The position numbers and the translations under genes are program-made. Below the pieces are notes generated by a model that did no database searches, had not been told where the DNA came from, and worked only from the letters and a program-made list of their open reading frames with translations. A stretch of DNA of 64,000 bases from Beaufortia kweichowensis (Eukaryota; Chordata; Actinopteri; Cypriniformes; Gastromyzontidae): positions 15,474,200-15,538,199 of the forward strand of contig CM032807.1 of NCBI GenBank assembly GCA_019155185.1. Direction: 5' to 3'. The first letter of the stretch is position 1; every line of letters begins with the position of its first letter. Shown here in pieces: positions 1 through 11,794 of this stretch.

Positions 1-478
1 TTGTTTGATTGTTTTTTCTGTCTTGAAATGTTTTATTAGGATATGACCTTCTAACTATATGTGCTTTGGTTAAATGCAATCATTCAGTAAAATTCATTTA
101 TATTACAGATGATTCACATTGTAAAGATAATGATATATTGATGCATCATAATTAGGGTAAGTGTGTACTCTTTAAGCCCACTTTCACACATCAAATAAAA
201 AAAGGAAAAATCATATTTTATGTTGGTGGTATTTTTTGTATACCAATCACGTTTGACAATGTTGGGTTCTATACACTTTATAATATGAAACAATGTTAAA
301 TTCTTTTAATGTTAAATTATTTGCTTGTCATTTTGTACATATATATATATTTGTTATGCTTTTGTTAAAATTGTATGGCTTTAATAAATAAAAATAATAA
401 TAGAAAAAAACTATACTACATTTGTTTCATTATAGACTATAATTATACAATGGCAGAATATCTTCTGGTCGCTCTCAG
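1..478. other. AT-rich stretch, probable intron of the zinc-finger relic A
   Basis: No open reading frame or recognisable gene. The sequence is AT-rich with simple (TA) runs and ends in an acceptor-like TATAG at about 434, just before the zinc-finger exon relic. By analogy with the other cluster members this is the intron before the finger exon. Confidence 0.4.
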
Positions 479-733
479 ATGAAAAGTACTGTCTGTCCAA
501 AAGGAAAGCAAAGAACAGAAGCCTGCAAATCTTTTACTTGCCCTCAATGTGGAAAGAAATTTGTAATTAAGCCTTTCACATGTTCTCAATGTGATAAAAG
601 TTTCAGAATGAAGAGAAGCCTCAGAGTTCACATTAGAGTTCACACTGGAGAGCGTCCGTACTCATGTGTTCAGTGTGGAAAGAGTTTCACACAGAAAAGT
701 GATCTTAACAAACATGTGAAATTTCACAATTGA
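435..733 (+). pseudogene. Truncated C2H2 zinc-finger gene relic (A)
   Basis: This is the finger exon of a FiNZ-cluster zinc-finger gene, badly shortened. After the acceptor-like TATAG, the stretch that encodes M-A-E-I-S-S-G in its paralogues is present as ACAATGGCAGAATATC, one base shorter than ACAATGGCAGAGATATC. The frame from that ATG therefore reaches a TGA at 480. The remaining frame opens at ATG 479 and gives 84 residues. The first finger has only its CxxC half and is fused directly to the next finger (FVIK-PFTCSQC). Two complete fingers follow and then a stop; paralogues carry 7-11. An AATAAA lies at about 854. The upstream cassette and FiNZ exon are not in the window. It is probably a pseudogene, although a short two-finger protein from ATG 479 cannot be excluded. 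Confidence 0.7.
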
Positions 734-1460
734 GGACGTCCATGATCATGTCTTTAAGTGTTTCCACACAGATCACATTCACACTGTCAATGTTTAGGAT
801 TCCAACACAAAAGAAATGTAATCAATGAATTTGACTATTTCTGATATGAAGTATTAATAAAGTGTAGCATGTTTTGTCACACATTTCTTCCATGTCTTAC
901 CGTTGATAATAAAAATGTATGTGAGAGTAATTTCTTTATTTCTACTGTCAGGAGTACACAGCATTCATCCGGTTTCCCGGACAGGGCTTAAGTCTAGTCC
1001 CAGACTAAAATGCATTTTTGAGCTGTCTTAACTGAAAACAACTTGCTTTGATATATCTTAAAATATATCAGTGCCATTGTCTTGTCTTAAGATTCCACAA
1101 AAGAAAGAATTATATACAGAGTTTGCATGACAGTAAATAATAAAGTATTTTTGGGGGGTGAACTAGTAGAGTAAGTCATTGTACTTTTAGATTTTTCTGT
1201 TGATTTTTCTGTTACTCTGTGTTTCTACTAACATATTTGCAAATGTGGTCCTCTGAATGTTTTAAACAGTCATTGGTGGTTACAAAGTTACAAAAGCTTG
1301 AGACAAAATGAGTGTCTTCAAATCACTCATGTTCAGATGTGAAGCGGCACTTATACTGAGAAATAACATTAAATTACTTCTTTTACATTTTGGCATAGAT
1401 ACTAGAACTTGTGCTGATGTAAACTGTATTGTTTGTGTCAGATTGCTGTCTGAATGTTTT

Positions 1461-1757
1461 CTGTATTGTCCATCACTGTGTGAATCACTGTGTGAATGCT
1501 GCAGCCATTTACACTGATGCTCGACGATGGGCCATCTGTAATCATGTCTGCAATGTCTCTTATTTGTATATTTACATGTATTTAAATACAAATTAAAATC
1601 TTATTTGAATTAGAATTACGTTTGTGTGTTTACATTTATGAATAAAGTTAGTTTTGGACAGATGTAACACAGTTGCAGCCTCAGCCGCAGTCTTTTTTGT
1701 ATTGATCTAAAGAGAATTTATTTCATTTTATGTTCAGCCTCTATAAGAAACATCTCT
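1461..1757. repeat. Duplicated zinc-finger flanking block, copy 1
   Basis: This stretch recurs nearly unchanged at about 5098-5378: the repeated 'catcactgtgtgaat' motif, then 'gatgctcgacgatgggcc', then the AT-rich tail. Copy 2 stops at the assembly gap exactly where this copy reads ctctgctg. Parts resemble intron 1 of the other zinc-finger genes, so it is most likely a segmental fragment of the cluster. Confidence 0.75.
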
Positions 1758-2029
1758 GCTGCTAAAATGATTTTAATTTAATGCTTTTATTTGTGTTTGT
1801 TATGAATATTATTATATTTAGGTATTATTTATCGTTGTATCGTTTTTCTTGTTATCACTTATATTTAGTGAAATGCTAAACAATCTTTTATTATGGTGTT
1901 TTGGAGTAAACTTTGTGTCCTGTGTTCCTTGTACTCTTTGTTTGTTCCATAATAAGACATAAATCAGATCGGGTGGTCAGGGGAGAAAAATGTGTACGCA
2001 TGACCAGCCGTCCATCACTGGCTCCTCCC

Positions 2030-2203
2030 CGTTTTGTAAGTCCCACCCCGGATAGTGAACATGACCAATCAGAGTGGAGTCTGCTCGGTGAGGATCCACT
2101 CATAAATTACAGTTGCAGCACGAGAACAAGAGACCGACTGAGATCTTCCGGACAAACACAAATCTACATCAAGAGATCTGCGGGATAAGATCTTCTCTAA
2201 GAG
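2030..2203 (+). promoter_or_regulatory. Zinc-finger promoter cassette and noncoding exon 1, copy a (gene B)
   Basis: The order is a GC-box-like CCCACCCC, a CCAAT box inside GACCAATCAGAG, a TATA-like CATAAATTA at about 2100, and a 5' untranslated exon that ends AAGAG at 2203 before the donor GTTAGTG. The same order and much of the same sequence recur at 16.1-16.4 kb and 23.6-24.2 kb, so it is read as a shared promoter plus first exon. It would splice to the acceptor at 2966-2967 of gene B. Confidence 0.65.
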
Positions 2204-3021
2204 GTTAGTGTAATGTTACTGTGTTATGAGTATTAAAAAATACTGCTGCGTTCCAGACAACTCGGATTTATCACGTCAAGACCGGAAATATCTTCTGGAT
2301 TTACTAACATTAAAAGTATTTCCAAACACTAAAATATTAAAAGTATCAGTAAAAGAGACATTGTTTTCTGTTGAGGTTGGAAACTAAATCCAAGTTGTCT
2401 TGACTTAAACAATAGGAACAATGAAGGGAGCATTTATTTGGGTTTTTAATTAACAAAACAAACAAGAATATAAATATTAAGTCTTCATTGTTTATACTGG
2501 ATTTCGTATAATCATCAATATGCGCGTGCACGTGGTAACACTAAGTGTTATGTGCACAACACACACACACAAACACAGAAGTATGTAATGCATTTATTTT
2601 ACCACAACTTTAACTTTTATGTTGTTATTTTGAGGCTTTATGTTTTTACCTCCTCGTGCACCAGTTCTGTCTTTCTGTCGTGATCTTTCACTTCCTGCTA
2701 TTAGCAAAACATTATCTATGTGACTACAGTATGTAGATATGTATAGATGTGTTAATTATGAGGACAAAAGCGGATTGTTTGTGTCAGATTGCTGTCTGAA
2801 TGTTTTCTGTATCACTGTGTGAATGTTGCTGCCATTTACACTATAGAGAGATCAGTAATGGTATCTGTGAAGATTTCATAACTAATACTTTTGTCTACTT
2901 TATAGTTGTTTGTGATTGTTTAAAAAAACATTTTCATGAGTATCTGTTATATATTTTTTTATTTTAGGAATAGTGGAACCTGGTTCAAAACATCAGTAAT
3001 CTAAACCTAAATAACTCCTTA

Positions 3022-3936
3022 ATGTCAGGAATATCTTCCGGTTGCTCCCAGTTGAAAAAGACTTCAAAGGGAACACAAAACACAGAGACCAACAAAACTT
3101 GCCCACATTGTGGAACTGGATTTGTAAGTAAAGGAAACCTTGTGAAGCACATGAGAATCCACACTGGAGAGCGTCGATACTCGTGTATTCAGTGTGGAAA
3201 GAGTTTCGCACACAAAACAGGTCTTAATTCCCACATAAATAGTCACATGGAAGAGCACCCAAACTTATGTCTACAGTGTGGAAAGAGTTTCAAACAGAAA
3301 GGTGATCTTAACAAACACATTAGAATTCACACTGGAGAGCGTCCATACTCATGTCTTCAGTGTGGAAAGAGTTTCACACAGAAAGGTGATCTTAACAAAC
3401 ACATTAGAATTCACACTGGAGAGCGTCCATACTCATGTCTTCAGTGTGGAAAGAGTTTCGCACACAAAAGTCAACTCAAGCGACACATGAGAATTCACAC
3501 CGGAGAGCGCCCATACTCATGTCTACAGTGTGGAAAGAGTTTCACACACAAATCAAGTCTTGATTTCCACATGAATAGTCACATGGAAGAGCACCCATAC
3601 TTATGTCTACAGTGTGGAAGGAGTTTCAAACAAAAACAGAGTCTTGATGTCCACATGAGAATTCACACTGGAGAGCGTCCATACTCATGTCTTCAGTGTG
3701 GAAAGAGTTTCACACAAAAACAGTGTCTTGATATGCACATGAGAATTCACACTGGAGAGCGTCCATACGCATGTTTTCTGTGTGGAAAGACTTTTGCACA
3801 GAAATGTAATCTTGACAAACACATGAAAATTCACACCAGAGAGCGTCCATACGTATGTCTACATTGTGGAAAGGCTTTTGCACAGAAATATAATCTTGAC
3901 AAACACATGAAAATTCACACTAGAGAGCGCCCATGA
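3022..3936 (+). CDS. C2H2 zinc-finger protein with ten fingers (B)
   Basis: Probable nuclear DNA-binding protein of 304 residues. Ten tandem C2H2 fingers with the standard 28-residue spacing run from about residue 27 to the C-terminus. Most linkers are TGERPYSC, but two are the unusual MEEHPxLC and the last is TRERP. The exon begins after an acceptor at 2966-2967, and ATG 3022 is the first ATG in it. That ATG matches the internal M-A-E-I-S-S-G methionine of the paralogues. The stretch that would continue a FiNZ exon contains stops in both relevant frames (TAG at 2971, TAA at 2997), so this copy appears to lack a FiNZ domain. Promoter cassette a lies about 0.8 kb upstream and an AATAAA at about 4330. 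Helix residues differ between most fingers. No target can be inferred. Confidence 0.8.
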   Translation: MSGISSGCSQLKKTSKGTQNTETNKTCPHCGTGFVSKGNLVKHMRIHTGERRYSCIQCGKSFAHKTGLNSHINSHMEEHPNLCLQCGKSFKQKGDLNKHIRIHTGERPYSCLQCGKSFTQKGDLNKHIRIHTGERPYSCLQCGKSFAHKSQLKRHMRIHTGERPYSCLQCGKSFTHKSSLDFHMNSHMEEHPYLCLQCGRSFKQKQSLDVHMRIHTGERPYSCLQCGKSFTQKQCLDMHMRIHTGERPYACFLCGKTFAQKCNLDKHMKIHTRERPYVCLHCGKAFAQKYNLDKHMKIHTRERP

Positions 3937-4419
3937 TCATGTCTTTAACATGAAAGTGTTTCACACAGACTCTAATCACTAAGCTAACTCACCAGAGTAT
4001 ATATCTCTGTCACAGACATTCATCACACTGATATATATAATGACAGGATGGCACATAGAATGCTAAACCAGCGAACTGAAAGGGAGGCCACCGGAAATAT
4101 TCAATATCCGCCAGAAGGCATTATTAAATTACAGTCAAAATAAGGATCTAACATCACGTGGCTTGCAGACCATCAGTCACACAGGATTTTTAGCATATAA
4201 ATATATGTTGATGAATTGTTACTTTGGATGTTTAGTAATGTTTATGTTTATTTAGCACGTAATAGTGATGTATAGAAAACGTTAAGGTGTGTTGCACGCT
4301 GTTGTACTGAAACGTGTAAATTCTCAGAAATAAAGCTTTATGACAAAGTATGAACGCGTTCTGCATTACTTCTCCAAATAACTTGTAAAGCGTGTATTTT
4401 TTCCCTCATTCTCACATTT

Positions 4420-4485
4420 TACATTTACATTTAGGCATTTAGCTGACGCTTTTATCCAAAGCGACTTACAAATATTAGGAGACAA
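4420..4485. repeat. Short interspersed fish repeat fragment
   Basis: Contains the teleost repeat core GCATTTAGCTGACGCTTTTA followed by TCCAAAGCGACTTACA, which is scattered through many fish genomes and is usually classed with V-SINE-like elements. A second copy with three changes lies at 5484-5545, right of the assembly gap. Family naming is from memory. Confidence 0.5.
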
Positions 4486-4806
4486 GTATCACACAATTAT
4501 TATTACTCAATTACTATATTCGATACTCGATTACTCGATTATATTCATTTCTGCAACTTGCATTAAACCTAAGCACCATTTCCATTCATCCTCAAGATAT
4601 GCGTGTTCTACGTCAGGAACAGTAACTGATGGACTGTGACGTCACCTCTCTGAGAGGTGATTATGTCGCCACCTCGTGGAGTCATGAAGTAGTGGCGCTG
4701 GCTGCAGAGAAATCTATTTAGAGCGCCTTGATTCATTAAAATAATGATATTTCTATTAAAGTTTATGATACAATGATATTATATTATGTATCATGCACAT
4801 GGTTTA

Positions 4807-4886
4807 CTCATGGTTCGAACTCATGTCGCCGCAGCTGCGTACATTTCTGGAGCGCTGGCCACTCAACCACAGGCTCCGACAAACTT
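4807..4886 (-). repeat. tRNA-derived SINE head (pol III A and B boxes)
   Basis: On the minus strand the sequence has TGGTTGAGTGG, an A-box match, followed about 40 bases later by AGTTCGAACC, a B-box match. No convincing complete cloverleaf is seen, so a tRNA-derived SINE head is more likely than a functional tRNA gene. Confidence 0.45.
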
Positions 4887-5097
4887 TTGACAGGTTAGAA
4901 CGTAAACCCGACGCATCTTCATCACCAATAACCAATCAGCAAACATCAAGATGAGTGACTTATCATTTAACTAATAAAATTAAAATCAACAAACCATAAT
5001 TGAAAAACCAACCAATCAAAGTAACGAAAATAGGCCCCCTATGGGGTGGGGCCCATGGGCTGCAGCCCAATCAAGCCCAATGGTAAGTCCGGCCATG

Positions 5098-5378
5098 TGT
5101 ATTGTCCATCACTGTGTGAATCACTGTGTGAATGCTGCAGCCATTTACACTGATGCTCGACGATGGGCCATCTGTAATCATGTCTGCAATGTCTCTTATT
5201 TATATATTTACATGTATTTAAATACAAATTAAAATCTACGTTTGTGTGTTTAGATTTATGAATAAAATTAGTTTTGGAGAGATTGCAGCCTCAAAAAATA
5301 TTTTTTGTCTTTTCTGTATTGATCTAAAGAGAACTTATGTCATTTTATGTTCAGCCTCTATAAGAAACATCTCTGCTG
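5098..5378. repeat. Duplicated zinc-finger flanking block, copy 2, cut by the gap
   Basis: Near-identical to 1461-1757. It ends abruptly in ctctgctg at the first N, so the assembly gap falls at a repeat edge. Confidence 0.75.
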
Positions 5379-5478
5379 NNNNNNNNNNNNNNNNNNNNNN
5401 NNNNNNNNNNNNNNNNNNNNNNNNNNNNNNNNNNNNNNNNNNNNNNNNNNNNNNNNNNNNNNNNNNNNNNNNNNNNNN
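5379..5478. other. Assembly gap of 100 Ns
   Basis: Exactly 100 N characters, a conventional unknown-size gap. It separates the zinc-finger duplicated block on the left from a SINE fragment and the smyd2 exons on the right. The missing smyd2 exons may lie here. Confidence 0.99.
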
Positions 5479-5703
5479 TCTTTACATTTACATTTAGGCA
5501 TTTAGCTGACACTTTTATCCAAAGTGACTTACAAATATTAGGAGACACTTCTTTGCAAATGAAGTAAAATCCATACAAATTATATAGGGGTGAATTATTT
5601 TTAACGCTATTTATGTAATTTTCACAAAGTTCTTCCTTTTGAGATCACCTGATGGCTCACAAAGCCACAAAATGTTGTTCAGCCAGATGTGTGCGGTACT
5701 CAC

Positions 5704-7221
5704 GGTCTTCCATATCCTTCAGTAAGAGCAGTTTTTCTGACGGGCTTCTCTCTGTCTGGTCTCTCTGCATCAGGAAGAACATGTCAAACACTCAGAACTT
5801 TGATTCTTGATGAACAGAGAGAGTTAGATTGTCTGTATCTGACCAGTCTGGCGATGATTCTGGCCACCAGTCGCACCGTCTCTGATGGACTCCACTTCTC
5901 ACCGAACGCACACATGGCATTACACTCCAACTTGTGAACAGGCCAGTTCTTTTTCTATTAGATACACACAACAAATGTATACGTGTACATGAATGCAACT
6001 ATACTGAAACACTATATTGAAAATAATACACACCTCAGGGTGATAATGATGCTTACAGTCAAAATCACTTTTATTTATTTTATTTTGTGTTTTTTCTTTC
6101 TTGTCCAATGAATTATAAAATACAATTGTAGGAAGACAGAGAGTGAGTTTGTAAATATTAAACTATTCAGACAAAATTTTAAACAAGGACTGAGTTATTT
6201 ATGTATCATATATGTTGTAATGTAAAACTTAACATCAACTATCATGATTTTTCATCTCATGGCATTTTGTGACACCCCAATATTAACTATTAGCTCAGGA
6301 CATTATTACATGTTTTACCTCAAGACGCTTTTAAGTGTTTTATCTCAAGACAATTTTAGCTGTTTTATCTCAAGACAACAGGTGTTTTAATATCAATAGA
6401 CTTTTGCATGTTTTATCTGTGTCATGGAATGTGTGACAAAACATGTACATTATGTGTGTCATAGGTTTTACCTGACACTTTGCATTGCAGTAGAATGCTT
6501 TCTTACATTTTCCACATTTTGCAAGACCCTTTTTCCTGCACACGAAAGGGAAAAACACAAATGAACTACGGCTACAACAACTAGTCGATCAAATCGATTA
6601 TAAAAATCATAGTTAGTTGCAGCCCTTAAATAAACACCAAACATACACATTACATAGTAATATTACTATATAGCTCTACTTATTCTGCAAGGTGCCGTTT
6701 ATTATAGTTTATTCAGAACTAAATCCAACAGAAAGCAGTAGAGAAGAGCCGTCTGACTCCTGTAAAGCAGCTGTCAGCAGAAATCCACTACCACCGGCCC
6801 GAGTCAGAGCTAGTGTGTTCTGTTTGACCATCTGCTTTCAGCCATATGGCAGTATTTTTAGACATGACATTTAGGACACTTTGGAAATGAGAGATAACAA
6901 GAGAAGACCAGAAACACAATACATCAGGTTAACACTGACTTAAGTTTAAGTCATATTTTATCCAAATTAAGGAAATGAATTTCATTCATGGGAGATGATA
7001 GATTTGAGCCTAAAACAGCAACAAGTTTGTGTTGTAATGTCAGACCTTGTGAAGCACTGCTCACAGATGAATCCTCTCTCATTGACGGACAGCACGGATG
7101 AATATGCCGGACACGAAAAGATCAGATCACCGACTCCATAAGCTCTGTTCACCCGCAGACCTCTGCCTTTACCCGGGCTGATGAACTGCTCGATGCCCGC
7201 GATGCCCTCCGACTTCATCAT
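5704..7221 (-). CDS. smyd2: SMYD2-like lysine methyltransferase, first four coding exons only
   Basis: SMYD2 is a SET- and MYND-domain protein-lysine methyltransferase acting on histone and non-histone targets such as p53. Coding exons are 7221-7046, 6535-6472, 5954-5844 and 5764-5704, about 137 codons against some 430 in the family. The peptide starts MMKSEGIAGIEQF, followed by the SET-N stretch SPGKGRGLR and the MYND zinc ligands (CEQC, CGKC, YCNAKC, HKLEC). It ends TERSPSEKLLLLKDMED. Splice phases agree throughout; the third donor (GTCAGA) is weak. The start was chosen because it matches the family N-terminus; ATG-ATG is ambiguous by one codon. The exons for the SET core, post-SET and C-terminal lobe are absent, and the assembly gap lies 226 bases past the last exon. 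It is either split by the gap or a truncated copy. A (GA)n tract sits just upstream of the ATG. Confidence 0.85.
6308..6385. repeat. Short tandem repeat in smyd2 intron 2
   Basis: Three degenerate units of about 25 bases built on tgttttatctcaagaca. Nothing else is recognised in this intron. Confidence 0.6.
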
Positions 7222-7264
7222 GACTTTAACACACTGAGGTCTTATCGAGTCTGTCCTGTAGCTC

Positions 7265-7528
<264 letters not shown>

Positions 7529-7529
7529 T

Positions 7530-8600
7530 CGCAGACTGACCGTATGCCGTGCGCAAACAAATAACATTATCGGAAAAACTCACAATTATATTTTGTAAAG
7601 CCTCTTATAGGAGTTTCGGTTTGACTTTTTACATTTAGGTTGACTGAAAAATTATATTAAATTGAGAAATTACATTTTTGCTCTGGATTCTTCATCTAGA
7701 ACCACCCATTGTACTAAAGTGATCATTTCCTAATTCGTCTAGATTATTTTTCCTCCTCTAAATTAATTTATTACACAGCATGTCCATCATATGAAAAGGG
7801 TTATATGATGGTTCTGAAAAGAACATTATTTTGTGTATTTTGTTTAATAAAATGTGTTTACGTGGTTTTAGGGTTTAAAGGTCATTATTTTACACACACA
7901 GATTATTGTTGCTCCTTTATGCCTGAAACGCGTCGATTTTACAAAGCTCATCGTTTTGAAAAGCGCGATGTGCTCTGATTGGCCAGAAATCCAGTGCACT
8001 CTGATTGGCCGAGACCGGAAGCGTGTGACGGAAATGTTACGTCTCTTACCATATTTGAAAAACAGTAGGTCTCAAAGTCTATAAAACTATTTGTCTGTCT
8101 GTGACAGTTTATCTGAATAAAGTTTATGCAAGTTAAGTAGTATTCAAGTTTGTTGTATTTATGTCTGTCAATAAAAAAACAGTTCCTAAATGTGATTTTA
8201 TTCTGTTTGTGTGTGTGGGGGGTATTAGCTATGTCATTTCACAAGAACATTGAATGAGAACATAACGTTAAATTTCTTTACTTAAAATCGTCTTCATTTT
8301 TAAATATCCCTCAGCATTTTATCATTGTCCTGTTTATATGGAGGAGGGATCAAGAATGCTCTTCTTCAGGCTCTTTAAATGCTCGCGCTTGTTAGTCATG
8401 TGACCATATAAACATGGCGGATCTAGTATGTCCGAAATGTGTGCATACTGCCTCCATGCATACTATATAGGGCGTACTGTTTTAAATGTCAAGTAGTAGG
8501 TACTTATTCAAATTCAGTGCGATTTCGGACGCAGGGTAACTAAAAAGAAAGCTGCGCATGCGCACATGTTCATTCTGCATGCAGAAGGGAGAGATTTCAG
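7530..8600. other. Spacer between smyd2 and zinc-finger gene C
   Basis: No gene recognised. It includes two short CTCTGATTGGCC motifs (about 7973 and 7998), whose ATTGG is an inverted CCAAT box, and the AT-rich start of gene C's upstream region. Confidence 0.35.
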
Positions 8601-8744
8601 TAAAGAGTCCGTGCATTTCGTGAACGAGAATTTTTTACTTAAAAGATTTGTTCAGAAAGGACGTTTCCTTCACGAACAGAAGACTTAAATGGTCTGGACA
8701 AACAGAACTGCGTGAAGAGAAGTTCGGGATATCAAGAGTCTCAG
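8380..8744 (+). promoter_or_regulatory. Promoter region and noncoding exon 1 of gene C
   Basis: Contains AACATGGCGGAT at about 8411, a YY1-like initiator motif, and a CpG-richer stretch. An exon ends GTCTCAG at 8744 before the donor GTTAGTGCAC. The last part (GGACAAACAGAACTGCGT, then GGGATATCAAGA) is a diverged copy of the exon 1 found in the other cluster genes. Exact start of transcription is not known. Confidence 0.5.
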
Positions 8745-9275
8745 GTTAGTGCACTATAGGGATGTTCATGTGATCAAATGTTCATGTTATGTGCACAAAG
8801 GGCACATGCACATACTGTTTATATTTGACAAGTAGGTAATGCGTGTATGTATGTATTTTCTCACTACATTTTTGTTATTTTGAAGCGAGTCCTCTGTATT
8901 ACTGTGTGAATGCTGCCATGACTGTACTTTCTGACCTCTGGTCATCAGTTATGATATCTGTGATGATTTTACAACAGTTAGGGTAACGTTTCTGTTACCC
9001 TTCATTCAGTAAAACTAATTCATTTCACAACTGAATTTCCATCACAAAACATGACAATTATATATACCACACACATGTATTTCAACTTTACTACATTGTT
9101 ACCTGAATTGCTGGAATGTAAACATAAACATAAAAATAATTGTTAAATTATTGTAAAATAATTATTTGATTGTCATATATATGTTAATGACAAACTCTAT
9201 TTTTTTATTGATTTATTTTGACAGGATTCACTTATAAGTGAAGGGTCACTACATTCACAAGTTATTATTAAAGTC

Positions 9276-10285
9276 ATGTGTGACACAGTCCCGCTTCAAA
9301 TCATTAAAGAGGAAAGTGAAGATGTGAGTGATCCAGACCCATACAGAATAAAATATGAAGATACTGAGGACCAAAAAGGTTGGTGTCTCTTTTTAATCTT
9401 TACAAATAACTAAAATATTAAAAAATAATTTTCTACCAATCACTAAGATTTTATTATAATTTTGGTGAGCTTCTATGGTGTTGATAAAATAAAAACATAA
9501 AAAAGTCATATATAACATGGAAATACAATATATACTTCCTTTGTTTTATTTTAGACCTAATGGAACTAAAAGAATCATCAGTAACCAAAACCTCATATAA
9601 TACCACAATGGCAGAGATATCTTCTGGTTGCTTGCAGACCAAAAATATTTTCTGTCCAAAGAGAAACCAAAGAAAAAAAGACAACAAATCATTTACCTGC
9701 CAATACTGTGGAAAGGATTTTTTAAGTAAAGGGAACCTTGTGAAGCACATAAAAATCCACACCGGAGAGCGTCCATACTCATGTCTTCAGTGTGGAAAGA
9801 GTTTCACACAAAAAAATAACCTTGATGTCCACATGAGAATTCACACCGGAGAGCGTCCATACTCATGTCATCAGTGTGAAAAGAGTTTTGCACACAAAAA
9901 AGATCTTAATGTTCATGTAAGAACTCACACTGGAGAGCGCCCATATTCGTGTCTTGAGTGTGGAAAGAGTTTTGCACACAAAAGGTATCTTGATTTTCAC
10001 ATGAGAATTCACACTGGAGCGCGTCCATACTCGTGTCCTCAGTGTGGAAAGAGTTTTGCACGCAGAAGTAATTTTAAGCAGCACATGAAAATTCACACTG
10101 GAGAGCGCCCATACACCTGTCCTCAGTGTGGAAAAAGATTTGCACGCAAAACAAATTTTAGTGTCCACTTGAGAATTCACACTGAAGAGCGTCCATACTC
10201 GTGTCTTCAGTGTGGAAAGAGTTTTACAAACAAAAGTAATCTTGACAGACACATGAGAATTCACACTGGAGAGCGTCCATTGTGA
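9276..10285 (+). CDS. FiNZ-type C2H2 zinc-finger protein with seven fingers (C)
   Basis: Coding exons 9276-9378 and 9555-10285 (phase 1 junction) give about 277 residues. The first exon, after an acceptor at 9223-9224, encodes MCDTVPLQIIKEESEDV followed by DPDPYRIKYEDTEDQK. This acidic FiNZ-type N-terminus is found on many cyprinid zinc-finger proteins. The second exon continues DLMELKESS and then seven C2H2 fingers in tandem from about residue 82 to the end. One linker is TGARP and one TEERP; the others are canonical TGERP. ATG 9276 was chosen because it opens the FiNZ exon in frame. A noncoding exon ends at 8744. It is likely a nuclear repressor-type DNA-binding protein. The best-preserved full-length FiNZ model in the window; target unknown. 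Confidence 0.85.
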
Positions 10286-10289
10286 TGTC

Positions 10290-11790
10290 TTTAGTGTGAA
10301 AAAGTAAAGTAGTAATTCAATAATAATTAAGTTTATCTAACAAATTAAATTATGTAACAGTAAGCAATTTGATCAGACCGATTGGGATGAACTTTTAAAA
10401 ACATATAACATGTAAGATGTATAGATTGTAGAAACAGCAACATGGGTACCAAAGTAACATTGGCTAAAAAAATATTCTTTATTAAATGTACATAAATCTA
10501 TATGTCTGATGGTAACAACAGCACAAAGAAAATAACAAAATAAGGACAAAATAAAAAAGTGTTCTTTTTTAAAAATACTTTACAACTTTTGCCTCTTTTA
10601 TGGCTATTTCTGTTTGAAATGTTAAAGTGTAATGTCTTTTCATGGTTGTGCTGCAACACTGCTCCTCTGCAAGGATGAATCTAATGACTAGAGGTTTTTT
10701 TGTTATGTTACTAACACAAGCACATTTAAACCATAAGTGTATCATAAGTGTAATCAGGGCCGCTGCTGGTCAAATGGGTGCCCTAAGCAGAATTGTATTG
10801 TTGTTCCCCCTAATATTATAGAATTAAAAAACACCTACTATACAGGTCAAAATAAAACTTTAATGAAATATAAAGGTAAATGAATAAATAGTAATTCATT
10901 TGAATTATTTCTACATCAAGCTCTACATCAAAAAATACAAACTAAAATTACACATATTAAATAAAACATTTTAAAAGATTAAATATTTTCAAAATAAACA
11001 ACAATAAATAGCTAACACTGACATATGTTATCTTCTGGAGCATTCAAAATGTACAAGGTCACACCTACTTTTGAAGTCATTTTAAGTAAAATCTGTAAAT
11101 GTAAAGTGTTGAGTGAAAGTGGGCTTGTCTATAGACATACAAAAATGCCGAGCGCTTTGGCTTATTGCTGCAGTGTGTCAACAGTTTACGTGTAAGTAAA
11201 CGTCCATTTGCAATTTTAATTTACAAAAATAACAAATGCACATTGTTGGTGTAGTATTATAAACTCAAGTAGTCATATGTATGTATTGTTTTATTTTTAG
11301 TATGATTCATTTTACCCACACCTGTTGACGCTGGCGGGTGACGCCAGGGGGCGATAGTGAGTGGCTAGAGCGTCATTTAGGTCATGAAGAAATCACACTG
11401 CCAGCCAGAAGCACGATGCAATAAGAACTTCTTGTTCTGTTTATGTATTTTTACAGGTAAGATGGGTGATGTACCATCGCAGTTTGTGAATTAAACTTGC
11501 GTTTAATGATTACTAAATTAAAAGAGCAGAGCTACCACAGAGCAGGTAGAGAAGCATATAGCTACTTAAAGTGCTCAAACACAGTTCGTAATGTAATGCA
11601 AACGTTAGAGAGTTACTTTCATTCATTTTTAATTTTCTCTGATATAATATGTTCCGAAGATTGTATCAAAGAGTGTTATGAAGAAATCAATGCAATAATA
11701 AATCATTTCTTGTTTTGTTTATATGTTTTTACAGAATAAAACAATATGCCAACTTTGCCTCTTCTGTGTGTGCAACATTATATTTTTAAT
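10290..11790. other. AT-rich spacer with transposon debris
   Basis: No credible coding region. At about 10757 a piece reading GGGCCGCTGCTGGTCAAATG resembles the terminus of a hAT-type element. Two related segments (about 11385-11458 and 11680-11737), both starting atgaagaaatca and ending tttttacag, suggest an old internal duplication. The 80-residue frame at 11497 starts at TTG and resembles nothing known. Confidence 0.35.
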
Positions 11791-11794
11791 CTTA

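Noticed and set aside
4807..4886. A functional tRNA gene
   Set aside because: A and B boxes are present but no complete cloverleaf with a paired acceptor stem could be drawn; a SINE head is more likely.
9863..10264. Antisense frame through the fingers of gene C and similar ones in other finger genes
   Set aside because: Regular 84-base finger repeats leave an open antisense frame; this is a shadow of the fingers.
11497..11739. 80-residue frame with a helical look
   Set aside because: Begins at TTG, has no family resemblance, and overlaps a duplicated AT-rich segment.
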